The position numbers and the translations under genes are program-made. A stretch of DNA of 64,000 bases from Novosphingobium sp. ZN18A2 (GTDB lineage Bacteria; Pseudomonadota; Alphaproteobacteria; Sphingomonadales; Sphingomonadaceae), in contig NZ_CP136651.1 of NCBI RefSeq assembly GCF_036784765.1, positions 1,674,001-1,738,000 of the forward strand, written 5' to 3'. Each line of letters begins with the position of its first letter. The stretch's first letter is position 1. This document shows, piece by piece, positions 51,400 to 59,801 of this stretch. A model generated the notes under the pieces. It made no database searches. It was not told where the DNA came from and saw nothing but the letters and a program-made list of their open reading frames with translations.

Positions 51400-52966
51400 A
51401 GCGGCGCCCGGCCACGGTCCGCAGGAATCGGAAAAGCCGCCGCTGGAAGTTGAAAACCGCGGTCTGCTGATCGTCTTCGTGATGGCCGCGATGATCATGC
51501 AGATGCTTGACACGACGATTGCCAACGTCGCGCTGCCACACATGGAATCCTCGCTTGGCGCGACCCAGGAAACTGTCACCTGGGTGCTGACCAGCTATGT
51601 GCTCGCTTCTGCCGTCACCTTGCCGCTGTCGGGCTGGCTGGTCGATACGTTCGGGATCAAGCGTGTCCTGATTTTTTCGGTCGTCCTGTTCACGGCGGCA
51701 TCGGCGTTGTGCGGCGTAGCGCAGAGCCTGAACCAGATGGTGCTGTTCCGCGTGCTTCAGGGCCTTGCAGGTGCTTTTCTGTCACCTGTCGCGCAAACGA
51801 TCATGCTCGATACCAGCACGCCGGAGGAACGTCCGCGGCAAATGGCGATTTACACGCAGGGCGTTATGCTCGGCCCGATCGCCGGCCCGGTCCTGGGTGG
51901 CTGGATTACCGAGAATTACACCTGGCGCTGGGTGTTCTTCATCAATGTGCCGATCGGTATCCTTGCGGTATTCGGCCTTTTGCTGCTTCTTCCCAATACG
52001 GAACGGCGGCATCGCAAGATCGATATCACCGGCTGGGTTCTTATCGCGGTCGCCCTTTCAAGCCTGCAATTGATGCTCGATCGCGGATCGACAAAGGACT
52101 GGTTCGATTCCGGTGAAATCGTGATCTATGCGGTCGTGGCAGCCTGTTCTTTTTGGATGATGATGGTTCACTTCGTGACCGCCAGGAATCCGCTCTTCCC
52201 GCGCGAACTGTTCTTCGACCGGAATTTCGTTGGAAGCCTGTTCCTGTTCTTCCTTGTCGGCATGGTGATGATGGCGGTCCTGGCGCTTCTGCCGGGCCTG
52301 TTGCAGACGATTTACGGTTATCCGGCGGTCGACGCGGGGTGGCTGCTGGCACCGCGCGGCATCGGGATGCTGATATCCGTCACCCTGTTCAACAAGCAGA
52401 TTACTAGGCTGGACCCACGATTCGCGCTGACACTTGGCCTTGGCCTTGCCGGTTGGTCGCTATGGCTTATGTCGCGCTGGTCGCCGGACATGCCGATGGA
52501 GCCGATTTTCATGACCGGCCTGATCCAGGGCGTGGGGTTGAGCTTCACCTTCATTCCGCTGACCCTGCTTGCATTCGCGACGCTGCCTTCCAAGTTTCGG
52601 GCCGACGCATCCGCGCTCAATAACCTGTTCCGCAACGTCGGATCGTCGGTCGGCATCACGATTTGCAGTGTGCTTCTGGCGCGCAACATCCAGCTGAATC
52701 ACGCCGAAGTCGGATCGGCATTGCGCATTCCGCAGATGCCCTTCGCGCTTGACCGCATCACCGCCTATGGCGAGGCAAGCGACGCGGTGATGCAGGTCAT
52801 GAACGGAATGGTGAACAAGCAGGCGGCGATGCTCGCCTATCTGGATGATTTCCTGATGATGTCGGTCCTGTGCTTTGCCGCTATTCCGTTCCTCTATCTG
52901 TTGAAGCGCAATACCATGCCCGCAGGGCCGCCCTCGGCTGCTGCGGCGGATGCTGCCGGGCACTGA
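51383..52966 (+). CDS. emrB: EmrB-like DHA2-family MFS multidrug transporter
   Basis: A 527-aa MFS transporter with 14 predicted helices. LDTTIANVALPHM near residue 42 is the DHA2 motif D1; WVLTSYVLASAVTLPLSGWLVDTFG covers motif A, and GPVLGGWITENYTWRWVFFINVPIG motif C. Proton-driven export of hydrophobic compounds is expected. It overlaps the EmrA-like gene by 17 bases. No outer-membrane channel gene follows, so it may share one. Confidence 0.94.
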   Translation: MSARTEAAPGHGPQESEKPPLEVENRGLLIVFVMAAMIMQMLDTTIANVALPHMESSLGATQETVTWVLTSYVLASAVTLPLSGWLVDTFGIKRVLIFSVVLFTAASALCGVAQSLNQMVLFRVLQGLAGAFLSPVAQTIMLDTSTPEERPRQMAIYTQGVMLGPIAGPVLGGWITENYTWRWVFFINVPIGILAVFGLLLLLPNTERRHRKIDITGWVLIAVALSSLQLMLDRGSTKDWFDSGEIVIYAVVAACSFWMMMVHFVTARNPLFPRELFFDRNFVGSLFLFFLVGMVMMAVLALLPGLLQTIYGYPAVDAGWLLAPRGIGMLISVTLFNKQITRLDPRFALTLGLGLAGWSLWLMSRWSPDMPMEPIFMTGLIQGVGLSFTFIPLTLLAFATLPSKFRADASALNNLFRNVGSSVGITICSVLLARNIQLNHAEVGSALRIPQMPFALDRITAYGEASDAVMQVMNGMVNKQAAMLAYLDDFLMMSVLCFAAIPFLYLLKRNTMPAGPPSAAAADAAGH

Positions 52967-53031
52967 CGCGGAATTTTTGTCGCGCACCGCGCATTTTTCG
53001 CACCTTGCGGGTTGCGCGTTTGCGCGCGATG

Positions 53032-53049
53032 TTTAATCAACCGATTAAA
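53032..53049. promoter_or_regulatory. TTTAATC-N4-GATTAAA palindrome, TetR-type operator candidate
   Basis: A perfect 7-base inverted repeat with an AACC spacer, 51 bases upstream of the acyl-CoA dehydrogenase operon. Repeats of this size are typical of TetR/FadR-type repressors of acyl-CoA genes. No such regulator is in the window. Confidence 0.5.
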
Positions 53050-53100
53050 TAGCGGCCGGAATGGAATCAATGCGTCCGGCCAACACAAGCGGAGGCGAGG

Positions 53101-54198
53101 GTGTCGATACTCTACGACGAAGGACAACAGGCGATTGCGACCGAATCGCGCCGCGTGCTCGATGCGCGGACCGACAAGGCGCGTCTGCTTGGCCTGCTTG
53201 AGCAGGTCGGCGAATTTGACGAGACTTTCTGGAATACCGCTATCGAGCAGGGCTGGACTGCGCTCGCCCTGCCCGAAGCCTATGGCGGGCTTAACCTGTC
53301 GCTGGTCGAACTGGGGCTGGTTGCGCAAGCCACCGGCGCGGCAACGGCGGGGGCTCCTTTCCTGAACACGTCCTACGGTGCCGCGATGGCGATCCTCCAC
53401 GGGTCAGACGATTCGGCAAAGAGCGATTGGTTGCCCCGCCTTGCCAGCGGCGACGCCACCGGATGCGTCGCATTTGCAGAGGGTAGTTCCCCACTACCGC
53501 CAAAGCCCGCCATTACATTCGACGGGATGATGCTGACCGGAAGGAAGCCGGCGGTGCCGGGCGGCCTGAAAGCGGACATGGCCGTTGTCTGGGCATCGCT
53601 GGGCGGGCGCCCGGCGTTAGTGGCGGTCGCGCTTGCGGAGGCGAAGCGGGAGCCTGTCAGCAGCTTCGACAACGCGCGTCTCTATGCCGATCTGGTGTTT
53701 GACAAAACGCCCGCGCAGCTTCTGGCACAAGGCGATGATGCACTGGTGCTGGCGCGCGATGTGCTGGCGCGCATGGCGGTCGTCACCGCGCACGAACAGG
53801 TCGGCGGCGCGGAAGCCCTGCTGTTCATCGCGCGCGATTACGCGAACGAGCGCAAGGCCTTCGGCCAGCCGATCGGCGCGTTCCAGTCAATCAAGCACCG
53901 CATCGCAGAGCTTTACGGGCTGGTGGAGATCGCGCGGGCCAATTGCATCCATGCAGCCGCACAGGAAGGGCAGCCGGGTTTCGCGGTCGCCGCCGCCGAC
54001 GCGCGTCTTTCGGCAACCGAGGCATACGACACGGCCGCGCGCGACTGTATCCAGATTCACGGCGGCATCGGCGTGACATGGGAAACGGGCCTGCACCTCC
54101 ACATGCGCCGCGCGCGCAGCCTTGCGATCGAGCAGGGCAACACGCTGTTCTGGGAAGACTGGCTGGTGGATGAACTCTTGAAGGGAGACGCGGCATGA
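53101..54198 (+). CDS. Acyl-CoA dehydrogenase, small subunit-like (365 aa)
   Basis: A 365-aa flavoprotein of the acyl-CoA dehydrogenase fold. ALALPEAYGGLNLSLVELGLV near residue 58, the RDYANERKAFGQPIGAFQSIKH segment near 245-266 and IQIHGGIGVTWETGLHLHMRRA near 325 fix the family. GTG start with GGAGGCGAGG. The sequence is short and weak in the FAD-binding middle (GSSPLPPKPA), as in the partner subunit of alpha2beta2 heteromeric dehydrogenases of steroid side-chain catabolism. ATGA overlap with the next, different dehydrogenase supports a heteromer (inference). Confidence 0.9.
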   Translation: MSILYDEGQQAIATESRRVLDARTDKARLLGLLEQVGEFDETFWNTAIEQGWTALALPEAYGGLNLSLVELGLVAQATGAATAGAPFLNTSYGAAMAILHGSDDSAKSDWLPRLASGDATGCVAFAEGSSPLPPKPAITFDGMMLTGRKPAVPGGLKADMAVVWASLGGRPALVAVALAEAKREPVSSFDNARLYADLVFDKTPAQLLAQGDDALVLARDVLARMAVVTAHEQVGGAEALLFIARDYANERKAFGQPIGAFQSIKHRIAELYGLVEIARANCIHAAAQEGQPGFAVAAADARLSATEAYDTAARDCIQIHGGIGVTWETGLHLHMRRARSLAIEQGNTLFWEDWLVDELLKGDAA

Positions 54199-55400
54199 GC
54201 GACCTCGACGCCTATCGCGACAAGGCCCGCAAATGGCTGGAATCGGTCGCGCCGGAATTCGGCCGCGACGCGCGGCGCGGGCTTTCGGTGGAAGAAGACC
54301 TGGCGCTTGGCCGCCGCTATCAGCGCGCCAAGTACGATGCGGGCTACACCGGCATCAACTGGCCGGTCGAAGTCGGCGGGCAGGGGCTCGGCCACCTGGA
54401 AAAGATCACGTTCGACGGCGAGGAAATGCAGTTCGGGATGCCGAACGTCTATTTCGGCATCTCGCTGGGCATGCCGGTGCCGATCCTCATCCGCTTCTGC
54501 GAAGACAAGCCGTGGATGAAGGAGCGCGTGATAGCGGCGTTGAAGGGGGAGGAGATCTGGTGCCAGCTCTTCTCGGAACCCTCGGGCGGGTCAGACCTTG
54601 CCGCGCTGCGCACCCGCGCCGAGACGGACGGCAATGGCTGGCGAATGAGCGGACAGAAGGTGTGGACCAGCTGGGCGCAGTATTGCGATTATGGCGTGAT
54701 CGTGGTTCGCACCGATCCCACCGTGCCGAAGCACAAGGGGCTGACCTACTTCTGGGTGGATATGAAGGCGCCCGGCGTCGAAGTCCGCCCGATCAAGCTC
54801 GCCGGTGGTGACAGTCACGTCAACGAAGTGTTCTTCGACGACGTGCGGCTGGAAGATTCGCAGCGGATGAGCCCGGTTGGCGGCGGTTTCGGCGTTGCGC
54901 TGACAACGCTGATGATCGAACGCTATGTCGCGACCGACAGCGCCGGGTTCGGCCCGCACCTCGACCTGTTCGTGGAAACCGCGCAAGACATTGACCTGAA
55001 CGGCAGGCCGGCGATCGAGGATGGCCGCATCCGGTCCGCCATCGCGCGCAACCATGCGATGCGGGCAGGGCTCGATTCCATCACCCGCCGCGCGATGCTG
55101 ATGATGCAGGCGGGTATGCAGCCAGGGCCGGAAGGATCGCTGCAAAAGCTGGTCGCGGTGCGTAGCCGGCAGAAGCTGTCGGAACTCGGCCTGGACTTGC
55201 AGGGCAATGAAGCCTTCGCGTTCGATCCCCACGCGTTCGTCAAGGAAGACTGGGGCACAAGCTGGCTCAACGCGCCGACCGGACGGATCGCCGGCGGGTC
55301 GGACGAAGTCTTGCTCAACACCATTGCCGAAAAGATCCTTGGCCTGCCGCAGGATCACCGGCCCGACAAGGGTGTTCCATTCAACCAGATTCCCGCTTGA
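54195..55400 (+). CDS. Acyl-CoA dehydrogenase, FadE29-like (401 aa)
   Basis: A 401-aa acyl-CoA dehydrogenase. QLFSEPSGGSDLAALRTRAE near residue 116 binds FAD and KVWTSWAQYCDYGVIVVRTD follows. APTGRIAGGSDEVLLNTIAEKILGLP closes the protein, the C-terminal pattern of one subunit of heteromeric dehydrogenases. It introduces a C2-C3 double bond in an acyl-CoA. Coupled by ATGA to the first dehydrogenase. Substrate likely bulky, given the AYGG/GG-type pair and the absence of a thiolase. Confidence 0.92.
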   Translation: MSDLDAYRDKARKWLESVAPEFGRDARRGLSVEEDLALGRRYQRAKYDAGYTGINWPVEVGGQGLGHLEKITFDGEEMQFGMPNVYFGISLGMPVPILIRFCEDKPWMKERVIAALKGEEIWCQLFSEPSGGSDLAALRTRAETDGNGWRMSGQKVWTSWAQYCDYGVIVVRTDPTVPKHKGLTYFWVDMKAPGVEVRPIKLAGGDSHVNEVFFDDVRLEDSQRMSPVGGGFGVALTTLMIERYVATDSAGFGPHLDLFVETAQDIDLNGRPAIEDGRIRSAIARNHAMRAGLDSITRRAMLMMQAGMQPGPEGSLQKLVAVRSRQKLSELGLDLQGNEAFAFDPHAFVKEDWGTSWLNAPTGRIAGGSDEVLLNTIAEKILGLPQDHRPDKGVPFNQIPA

Positions 55401-55413
55401 GGAGCACAAGAAA

Positions 55414-56196
55414 ATGAAAATCGACAAGAATATTGCAGCGGTCGTTACCGGTGGTGCCTCGGGCCTTGGCCGGGCGACGGCGGAGGCGCTGGCGGCGGCC
55501 GGCGCGAAAGTCGCGATCTTCGACATCAACCAGGAACTGGGCGAGGAGGTCGCCAAGGCGATCGGCGGCGTGTTCTGCAATGTCGATATAACCAGCGAGG
55601 AATCGGTTGTCGCCGGGTTTGAAAAGGCGCGTGCGGCCCACGGGCAGGAACGCGTGACCGTGCACTGCGCGATGACCAGCCGCCGCGGCAAGACGCTCGC
55701 TTGGGACAAGGAAGCGGGCAAGCTGAAGCGCCTGTCCACCGAGGATTACGAATTCGGCGTGCAGGGCATCCTCGTCGCCAGCTATCGCATCGCCTCGATT
55801 TCGGCGCTGGGCATGTCCGATCTTGAACCCATGGAAGACGGCGAGCGCGGTTGCATCACGCTTACCGCATCGGTCGCCGCGCAGGACGGGCAGATCGGGC
55901 AGGTGACTTACGGATCGGCCAAGGCGGGCGTCAACGGGCTCGTCCTGCCGATGGCGCGCGATCTTTCGGATCTTGGAATCCGGGTGAACTCGATCATGCC
56001 CGGCATTTTCCACACGCCGCTTCTGGGGCGCCTGCCGGACAACGTTCTGGCAAGCCTCAATGCCTCGGTCCCGTTCCCCAAGCGGTTGGGCAAACCAGAG
56101 GAATTCGCGTCGCTGGCAATGGAACTGGCGCGTAACACCTATTTCAACGGCCAGTGCATCCGCCTTGATGGCGCGATCCGCATGGCGCCGCGCTGA
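55414..56196 (+). CDS. Short-chain dehydrogenase, probable 3-hydroxyacyl-CoA dehydrogenase
   Basis: A 260-aa classical SDR: the TGGASGLGRA nucleotide motif near residues 12-21, Asp in IFDINQ near 38 (NAD preference), and the catalytic Tyr166-xxx-Lys170 in TYGSAKAG. IMPGIFHTPLL follows. The N-terminus and length resemble type-10 17beta-HSD/3-hydroxyacyl-CoA dehydrogenase proteins. As third gene behind two acyl-CoA dehydrogenases it probably oxidises the 3-hydroxy intermediate. GGAG site 10 bases upstream of ATG. Confidence 0.9.
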   Translation: MKIDKNIAAVVTGGASGLGRATAEALAAAGAKVAIFDINQELGEEVAKAIGGVFCNVDITSEESVVAGFEKARAAHGQERVTVHCAMTSRRGKTLAWDKEAGKLKRLSTEDYEFGVQGILVASYRIASISALGMSDLEPMEDGERGCITLTASVAAQDGQIGQVTYGSAKAGVNGLVLPMARDLSDLGIRVNSIMPGIFHTPLLGRLPDNVLASLNASVPFPKRLGKPEEFASLAMELARNTYFNGQCIRLDGAIRMAPR

Positions 56197-56219
56197 TCGC
56201 GCAAGTTCCCTGGAGGGGC

Positions 56220-56245
56220 GGACCGGCGACGCGCATCGCCGGTCC
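56220..56245. terminator. Bidirectional hairpin between convergent operons
   Basis: GGACCGGCGA (56220-56229) pairs perfectly with TCGCCGGTCC (56236-56245) around a six-base loop. It lies between the stop of the plus-strand SDR and the stop of the minus-strand binding protein, ending both operons. Confidence 0.7.
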
Positions 56246-56265
56246 GTGTCAGGCCCGGACGGAGG

Positions 56266-57270
56266 CTATGGCTCGCCGGTCCAGCTCTTGAAGCCGAAAT
56301 GGTGAAACACCTCCTGCGCCGGTTCGCTGCGCAGGAAATCGAGCCACATCTGCGCCGCTTCGGGATGCGGCGCGTTGGTCACAATCGCGCCGGCATAGAT
56401 GCCGGTCGCGTTCTGGCTGGCGGGAATGTCGACGTCCTCGATAGGATTGCCGATCTCTTCCTGGAAGATCGCTTCCGATTTCCACGTGACGCCCGCCTGC
56501 GCGCGCCCGGTCATCATGAACAGAGGCGACTGTCGGTGGTGAATCTGCGTCAACCGGGTGGTGCCGTCGGCAACCTTGGTCTTGTAAACCTTCTGCACCA
56601 GCGCATCGCCGCCCGCATTCGACAGCGCCTTTTCGATCTGACGGGCAACGCCCTCGAACTCGGGATTGGGCATGACCAGCCTGATCTTCGCCGCACCAAG
56701 ATCGTTCAGCGATCTTGCGTGCGCGGGATTTCCCTTGGGAACCATGATCGTCAGCGTATTGGTCGCATAACGGACCACCGGCCCCGTTGCGATGCCTTCA
56801 TCGACGGCGGCCTGAACCCGTTTTGCGCCAGCAAGGTAGACGTCAGCGGGTGCCCACCAGGTCATGTTACCGACCGTAATCCGGCCACCGGCGCGGATCT
56901 GGTGCATCAGCAAACCGGGGGGCAACGTTTCCCAATAAAGTCGGCTTTTGTATTCCGGGTGCAGCTTTTCGAAACGTTCGACCAGTTGCGCCATCGCGAA
57001 ATAGTAGTTGCCGCCCACATAGATCACCAGCTTCGCCGTTTGTGGCGAGCCGTGGAGGTCCGGCAGGTTGTCGACCTCGGGCACGGTGAAGGTGAAGCCG
57101 CGCGGCTGGGCATCGTTGTTGCGCCCGTTCTGCCACGGGGGATAGGCCGCTTCGTGCGCATCGCGCGGCAGCGTCCAGTCGTTTGACGTGTCTTGCGCCA
57201 TTGCCGGAGACAACGCGCAAAGCGCCGCTCCGGTTGCCGCGAGCGAGAGGATTATCCTGCGAAAAGCCAT
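56266..57270 (-). CDS. ModA-like periplasmic substrate-binding protein, last gene of the sulfur operon
   Basis: A 334-aa precursor with a signal peptide (AFRRIILSLAATGAALCALSPAMAQ) and a type-2 periplasmic-binding fold. AKLVIYVGGNYYFAMAQLVERF begins the first lobe, and VVRYATNTLTIMVPKGNPAHARSL and ATGIYAGAIVTNAPHPEAAQMWLDFLRS are the ModA/sulfate-binding type strands. The ligand could be molybdate (needed by the sulfite dehydrogenase in the same operon) or a sulfur oxyanion; no permease or ATPase gene follows. AGGAAGAA ribosome site. Confidence 0.8.
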   Translation of the reverse strand: MAFRRIILSLAATGAALCALSPAMAQDTSNDWTLPRDAHEAAYPPWQNGRNNDAQPRGFTFTVPEVDNLPDLHGSPQTAKLVIYVGGNYYFAMAQLVERFEKLHPEYKSRLYWETLPPGLLMHQIRAGGRITVGNMTWWAPADVYLAGAKRVQAAVDEGIATGPVVRYATNTLTIMVPKGNPAHARSLNDLGAAKIRLVMPNPEFEGVARQIEKALSNAGGDALVQKVYKTKVADGTTRLTQIHHRQSPLFMMTGRAQAGVTWKSEAIFQEEIGNPIEDVDIPASQNATGIYAGAIVTNAPHPEAAQMWLDFLRSEPAQEVFHHFGFKSWTGEP

Positions 57271-57299
57271 CGGTTCGCTTCTTCCTGGCCGCCTGGCGG

Positions 57300-58037
57300 T
57301 CACTTGCTGTAGACGAAGCCTGCGTCGGCCAGTTCGACGATGGTGGCCACGATGCCGGGGGTTAGAACGACGCCGGGGATCAGGTGGTTGGTAAGATCGA
57401 CCGCGATCGCTTCATGTTCGCCCTTGCCGGCAACGGACAGTTTGTGCGCGATCTCCCAGATCGCGTTGTGGCAGGCGAGGAACACCACGCCGCGCTGCTG
57501 CAACACGCTGATGGAGTTGCCGGCGGGGCTGAACGGCCCGGCGGGGTCCTGGTGCGACGTTGCATCGATCTGCATCGGCTTGCCCAGCACGGTGTTGGTG
57601 GGGAACTTGTCCCCGGCAAGGTCGGTCAGCTTGTACTTGTCCCACATCTGCTGGTCGAACAGAGCCAGGTGCGCGGAGCCGTGTGTGGCGGATACCGCAA
57701 AGAAATCGGGATGCTGAAACGAAAAACGCTGCGCGTTGAGCGAATTGCGCATGAGGTTGAGCCATGCTCCGTGGATGTCGGAATTATCCCACACCTGCTT
57801 CGCCTTGCCGGGATGCCCGATGACGAGGCTGAGCGCTTCGCTGTCCCATTGGCCGGGATTGTCCAGCACCATCGGGCATGTGGTATAATCGCGCTTGCGC
57901 GGCGCGGCGGCCAGACGCTTTGCGAAATCCGCGCCGGAAACGGGGGCGCTCATTGTGGCGGCGCTGGCCGCGGCGGGCGCGGCGGCGGCGATAGTTGCCA
58001 GGGCGGCAAGGGCCGAGCGGCGATCGGATTCAAGCAT
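57300..58037 (-). CDS. Tat-exported DsrE-like protein of the sulfur operon
   Basis: A 245-aa precursor with a twin-arginine-type signal (LESDRRSALAALATIAAAAPAAASA). The mature protein has the DsrE-type layout: ALSLVIGHPGKAKQVW, GNSISVLQQRGVVFLACHNAIWEIAHKL near 165-190 and the closing GVVLTPGIVATIVELADAGFVYSK. A single Cys in FLACHNA occupies a DsrE-like position. Family assignment is by pattern only. In the periplasm it could bind a persulfide or haem-linked sulfur, which would be unusual because DsrE proteins are normally cytoplasmic. It lies 29 bases before the binding-protein gene. Confidence 0.6.
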   Translation of the reverse strand: MLESDRRSALAALATIAAAAPAAASAATMSAPVSGADFAKRLAAAPRKRDYTTCPMVLDNPGQWDSEALSLVIGHPGKAKQVWDNSDIHGAWLNLMRNSLNAQRFSFQHPDFFAVSATHGSAHLALFDQQMWDKYKLTDLAGDKFPTNTVLGKPMQIDATSHQDPAGPFSPAGNSISVLQQRGVVFLACHNAIWEIAHKLSVAGKGEHEAIAVDLTNHLIPGVVLTPGIVATIVELADAGFVYSK

Positions 58038-58096
58038 TGGGTTTTCTCCTCTGCGGCCCCCCGGCACGCGAGCTAATTGAAAAATTCGGGACGGCG

Positions 58097-58501
58097 TCAG
58101 GTGTTCCCTTCCGAAGGATCGGCAAGTTTCGCGCGTTCCCGGGTGCTGAGGTCATCGAGATAGTTCAGGATTTTCGGCACTTCGCTGTCGGGCACCGGCG
58201 CCATGAAGGTGTGCCGCATCTTGTCGACCGTCTTCGTCCATTCCCCGCGCGTGAGCGGAGGCTGTACGAGCACCATCGAGGGTGAGTGGCAGGCGCGGCA
58301 GTTGTTGTTCATAGCATCGACATCGGGACCGGCGGGAAACTCTTCTTCCGCGCCGTCGGGCATTTCGATGCTGGCCGACGTCAGTTTGAAGTCGGCGGGC
58401 AGTTTGCCTCCCGCCGTGTCGGTATCGCCGCCGGACCCGCCTTTCGAACAAGCGGCGAGCGAAAGGAGTGCAATCGCGGCGAGGAGAGGGGGTATGCGCA
58501 T
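58097..58501 (-). CDS. Cytochrome c lipoprotein, probable sulfite dehydrogenase electron acceptor (SorB-like)
   Basis: A 134-aa precursor with lipobox LLSLAAC (Cys18). One c-type haem site, CRACH, is at residues 68-72 and candidate Met ligands follow at 95 and 100 (KMRHTFM). The start overlaps the sulfite dehydrogenase stop by one base. SorA/SorB pairs use such a cytochrome to pass electrons from sulfite oxidation to the respiratory chain. The low-complexity stretch after the lipid anchor leaves the haem domain flexible. Confidence 0.85.
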   Translation of the reverse strand: MRIPPLLAAIALLSLAACSKGGSGGDTDTAGGKLPADFKLTSASIEMPDGAEEEFPAGPDVDAMNNNCRACHSPSMVLVQPPLTRGEWTKTVDKMRHTFMAPVPDSEVPKILNYLDDLSTRERAKLADPSEGNT

Positions 58502-59754
58502 CACGCTTCTCCCGCCTTCAGCGTGATCGTTTCGACCCCGCATTGCATATAGCCGCCCGGGTTCCAGACCATGTCCATCGGCTGCGCCACGCCATCGCTG
58601 TTGGTGCAGCGGCAACTGACGGCCAAAGTCCCGCCTTGCGGTGCATCGACGGTCGCATCGAAGCGCCGGAAGCTGTATTTGCCCGCGTCCTTGCCAAGCG
58701 TCGCCAACTTCCACGACTTGCCGCCATCGGTCGAAACTTCCACCTTGGCCACGCCGGTGTTCCCGCCAAAGGCGATGCCGGACAGTGCCAGCGGCGCATC
58801 GGGCTTGATCGCCTGGCCGTCCTTCAGGTTGGTCACGAACGAGCGCGGGACCATCTTGTTGATGGGCTCTTTCTCAAAATCCTGTGTTCCGGGCGCGATG
58901 TTGGCGAAGGGCGTCTTTGGAATCTGGTATGCCTTGGCCATCCAGAACTGGTCATCGGTGTGGTCCAGCACTTCGATGTCATTCAGCGCCTTCATCCAAT
59001 AGGTCGAATACCATCCCGGCACGACCAGCCGCAGCGGGAAGCCGTTTAGCAGGGGAAGCTGCTCTCCGTTCATGGCGAAGGCGATCATCACCTCGCCGTC
59101 GCGCGCGTGGTCGACCGTAAGCGATTTCAGGAACTTGGGGGCATCGGGAACCATCGCATCGTCCAGCCCGCCGAAGCGCACGTCCACCGCGCCCGATTTC
59201 ACACCGGCCCGGTCCAGCACGTCCTTCAGGCGTACGCCGGTCCAGCGCGCGTTGCCCATCGCGCCATTGCCCCATTCGCCGCCGGTCACATTGGGCTGGA
59301 ACAGACCGCGCGAATTGCCCGAACACTGATTGACCGCCATGTATTCGATGCGGTCGAACTTGTGCAGCAGATCGTCGAGCGTGATCTCGATTTCCTTGTC
59401 CACGTGCCCGCGCACCTTGAGGCGGAAGCTGTCCACGTCGACGGCAGTGGGTTCCGTGGCCCAGTGCCAGCGGACGAAGAACCTGTCGTTCGGCGTGATG
59501 ATTCCGTCGTTGTAAACCTCGAACGGCGTTTCCAGCAGCGGGCCGCGGACGCGGTGCAGCACCATTTCTCCCTTCGTGGGAAAGGACGATGTCAGCGGCC
59601 GCGTGGAAGGCTTGCCGGGCAGGCGGAGGTCGATGGTCTTCATCGCCTGCGCCCACAGCGGTGCAGTTGCCAGGCCCGCGCCGCCAATCCCGGCAGCACC
59701 CATAAGGCGTCGGCGTGACAGGATGGTTGCCAGCCTGCTGTCGAATTTGTCCAT
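58501..59754 (-). CDS. Molybdenum sulfite dehydrogenase (SorA-like), Tat-exported
   Basis: A 417-aa precursor with a twin-arginine signal (ILSRRRLMGAAGIGGAGLATAPLWAQA). The molybdopterin domain has the Mo-ligating Cys in NQCSGNSRGLFQP near residue 143 and SLTVDHARDGEVMIAFAMNG near 225. A C-terminal dimerisation domain (GIAFGGNTGVAKVEVSTDGGKSW) follows. It oxidises sulfite to sulfate in the periplasm with the cytochrome encoded next. ATG 59754 is chosen because a longer frame (to 60876) only reads the neighbouring transporter gene out of frame. There is no haem domain, as in SorA. Confidence 0.93.
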   Translation of the reverse strand: MDKFDSRLATILSRRRLMGAAGIGGAGLATAPLWAQAMKTIDLRLPGKPSTRPLTSSFPTKGEMVLHRVRGPLLETPFEVYNDGIITPNDRFFVRWHWATEPTAVDVDSFRLKVRGHVDKEIEITLDDLLHKFDRIEYMAVNQCSGNSRGLFQPNVTGGEWGNGAMGNARWTGVRLKDVLDRAGVKSGAVDVRFGGLDDAMVPDAPKFLKSLTVDHARDGEVMIAFAMNGEQLPLLNGFPLRLVVPGWYSTYWMKALNDIEVLDHTDDQFWMAKAYQIPKTPFANIAPGTQDFEKEPINKMVPRSFVTNLKDGQAIKPDAPLALSGIAFGGNTGVAKVEVSTDGGKSWKLATLGKDAGKYSFRRFDATVDAPQGGTLAVSCRCTNSDGVAQPMDMVWNPGGYMQCGVETITLKAGEA

Positions 59755-59801
59755 CGGTCGGTCTCCCATCTTTCCTTTGGACTTTCGCCCTTGCCGGACG
59801 A

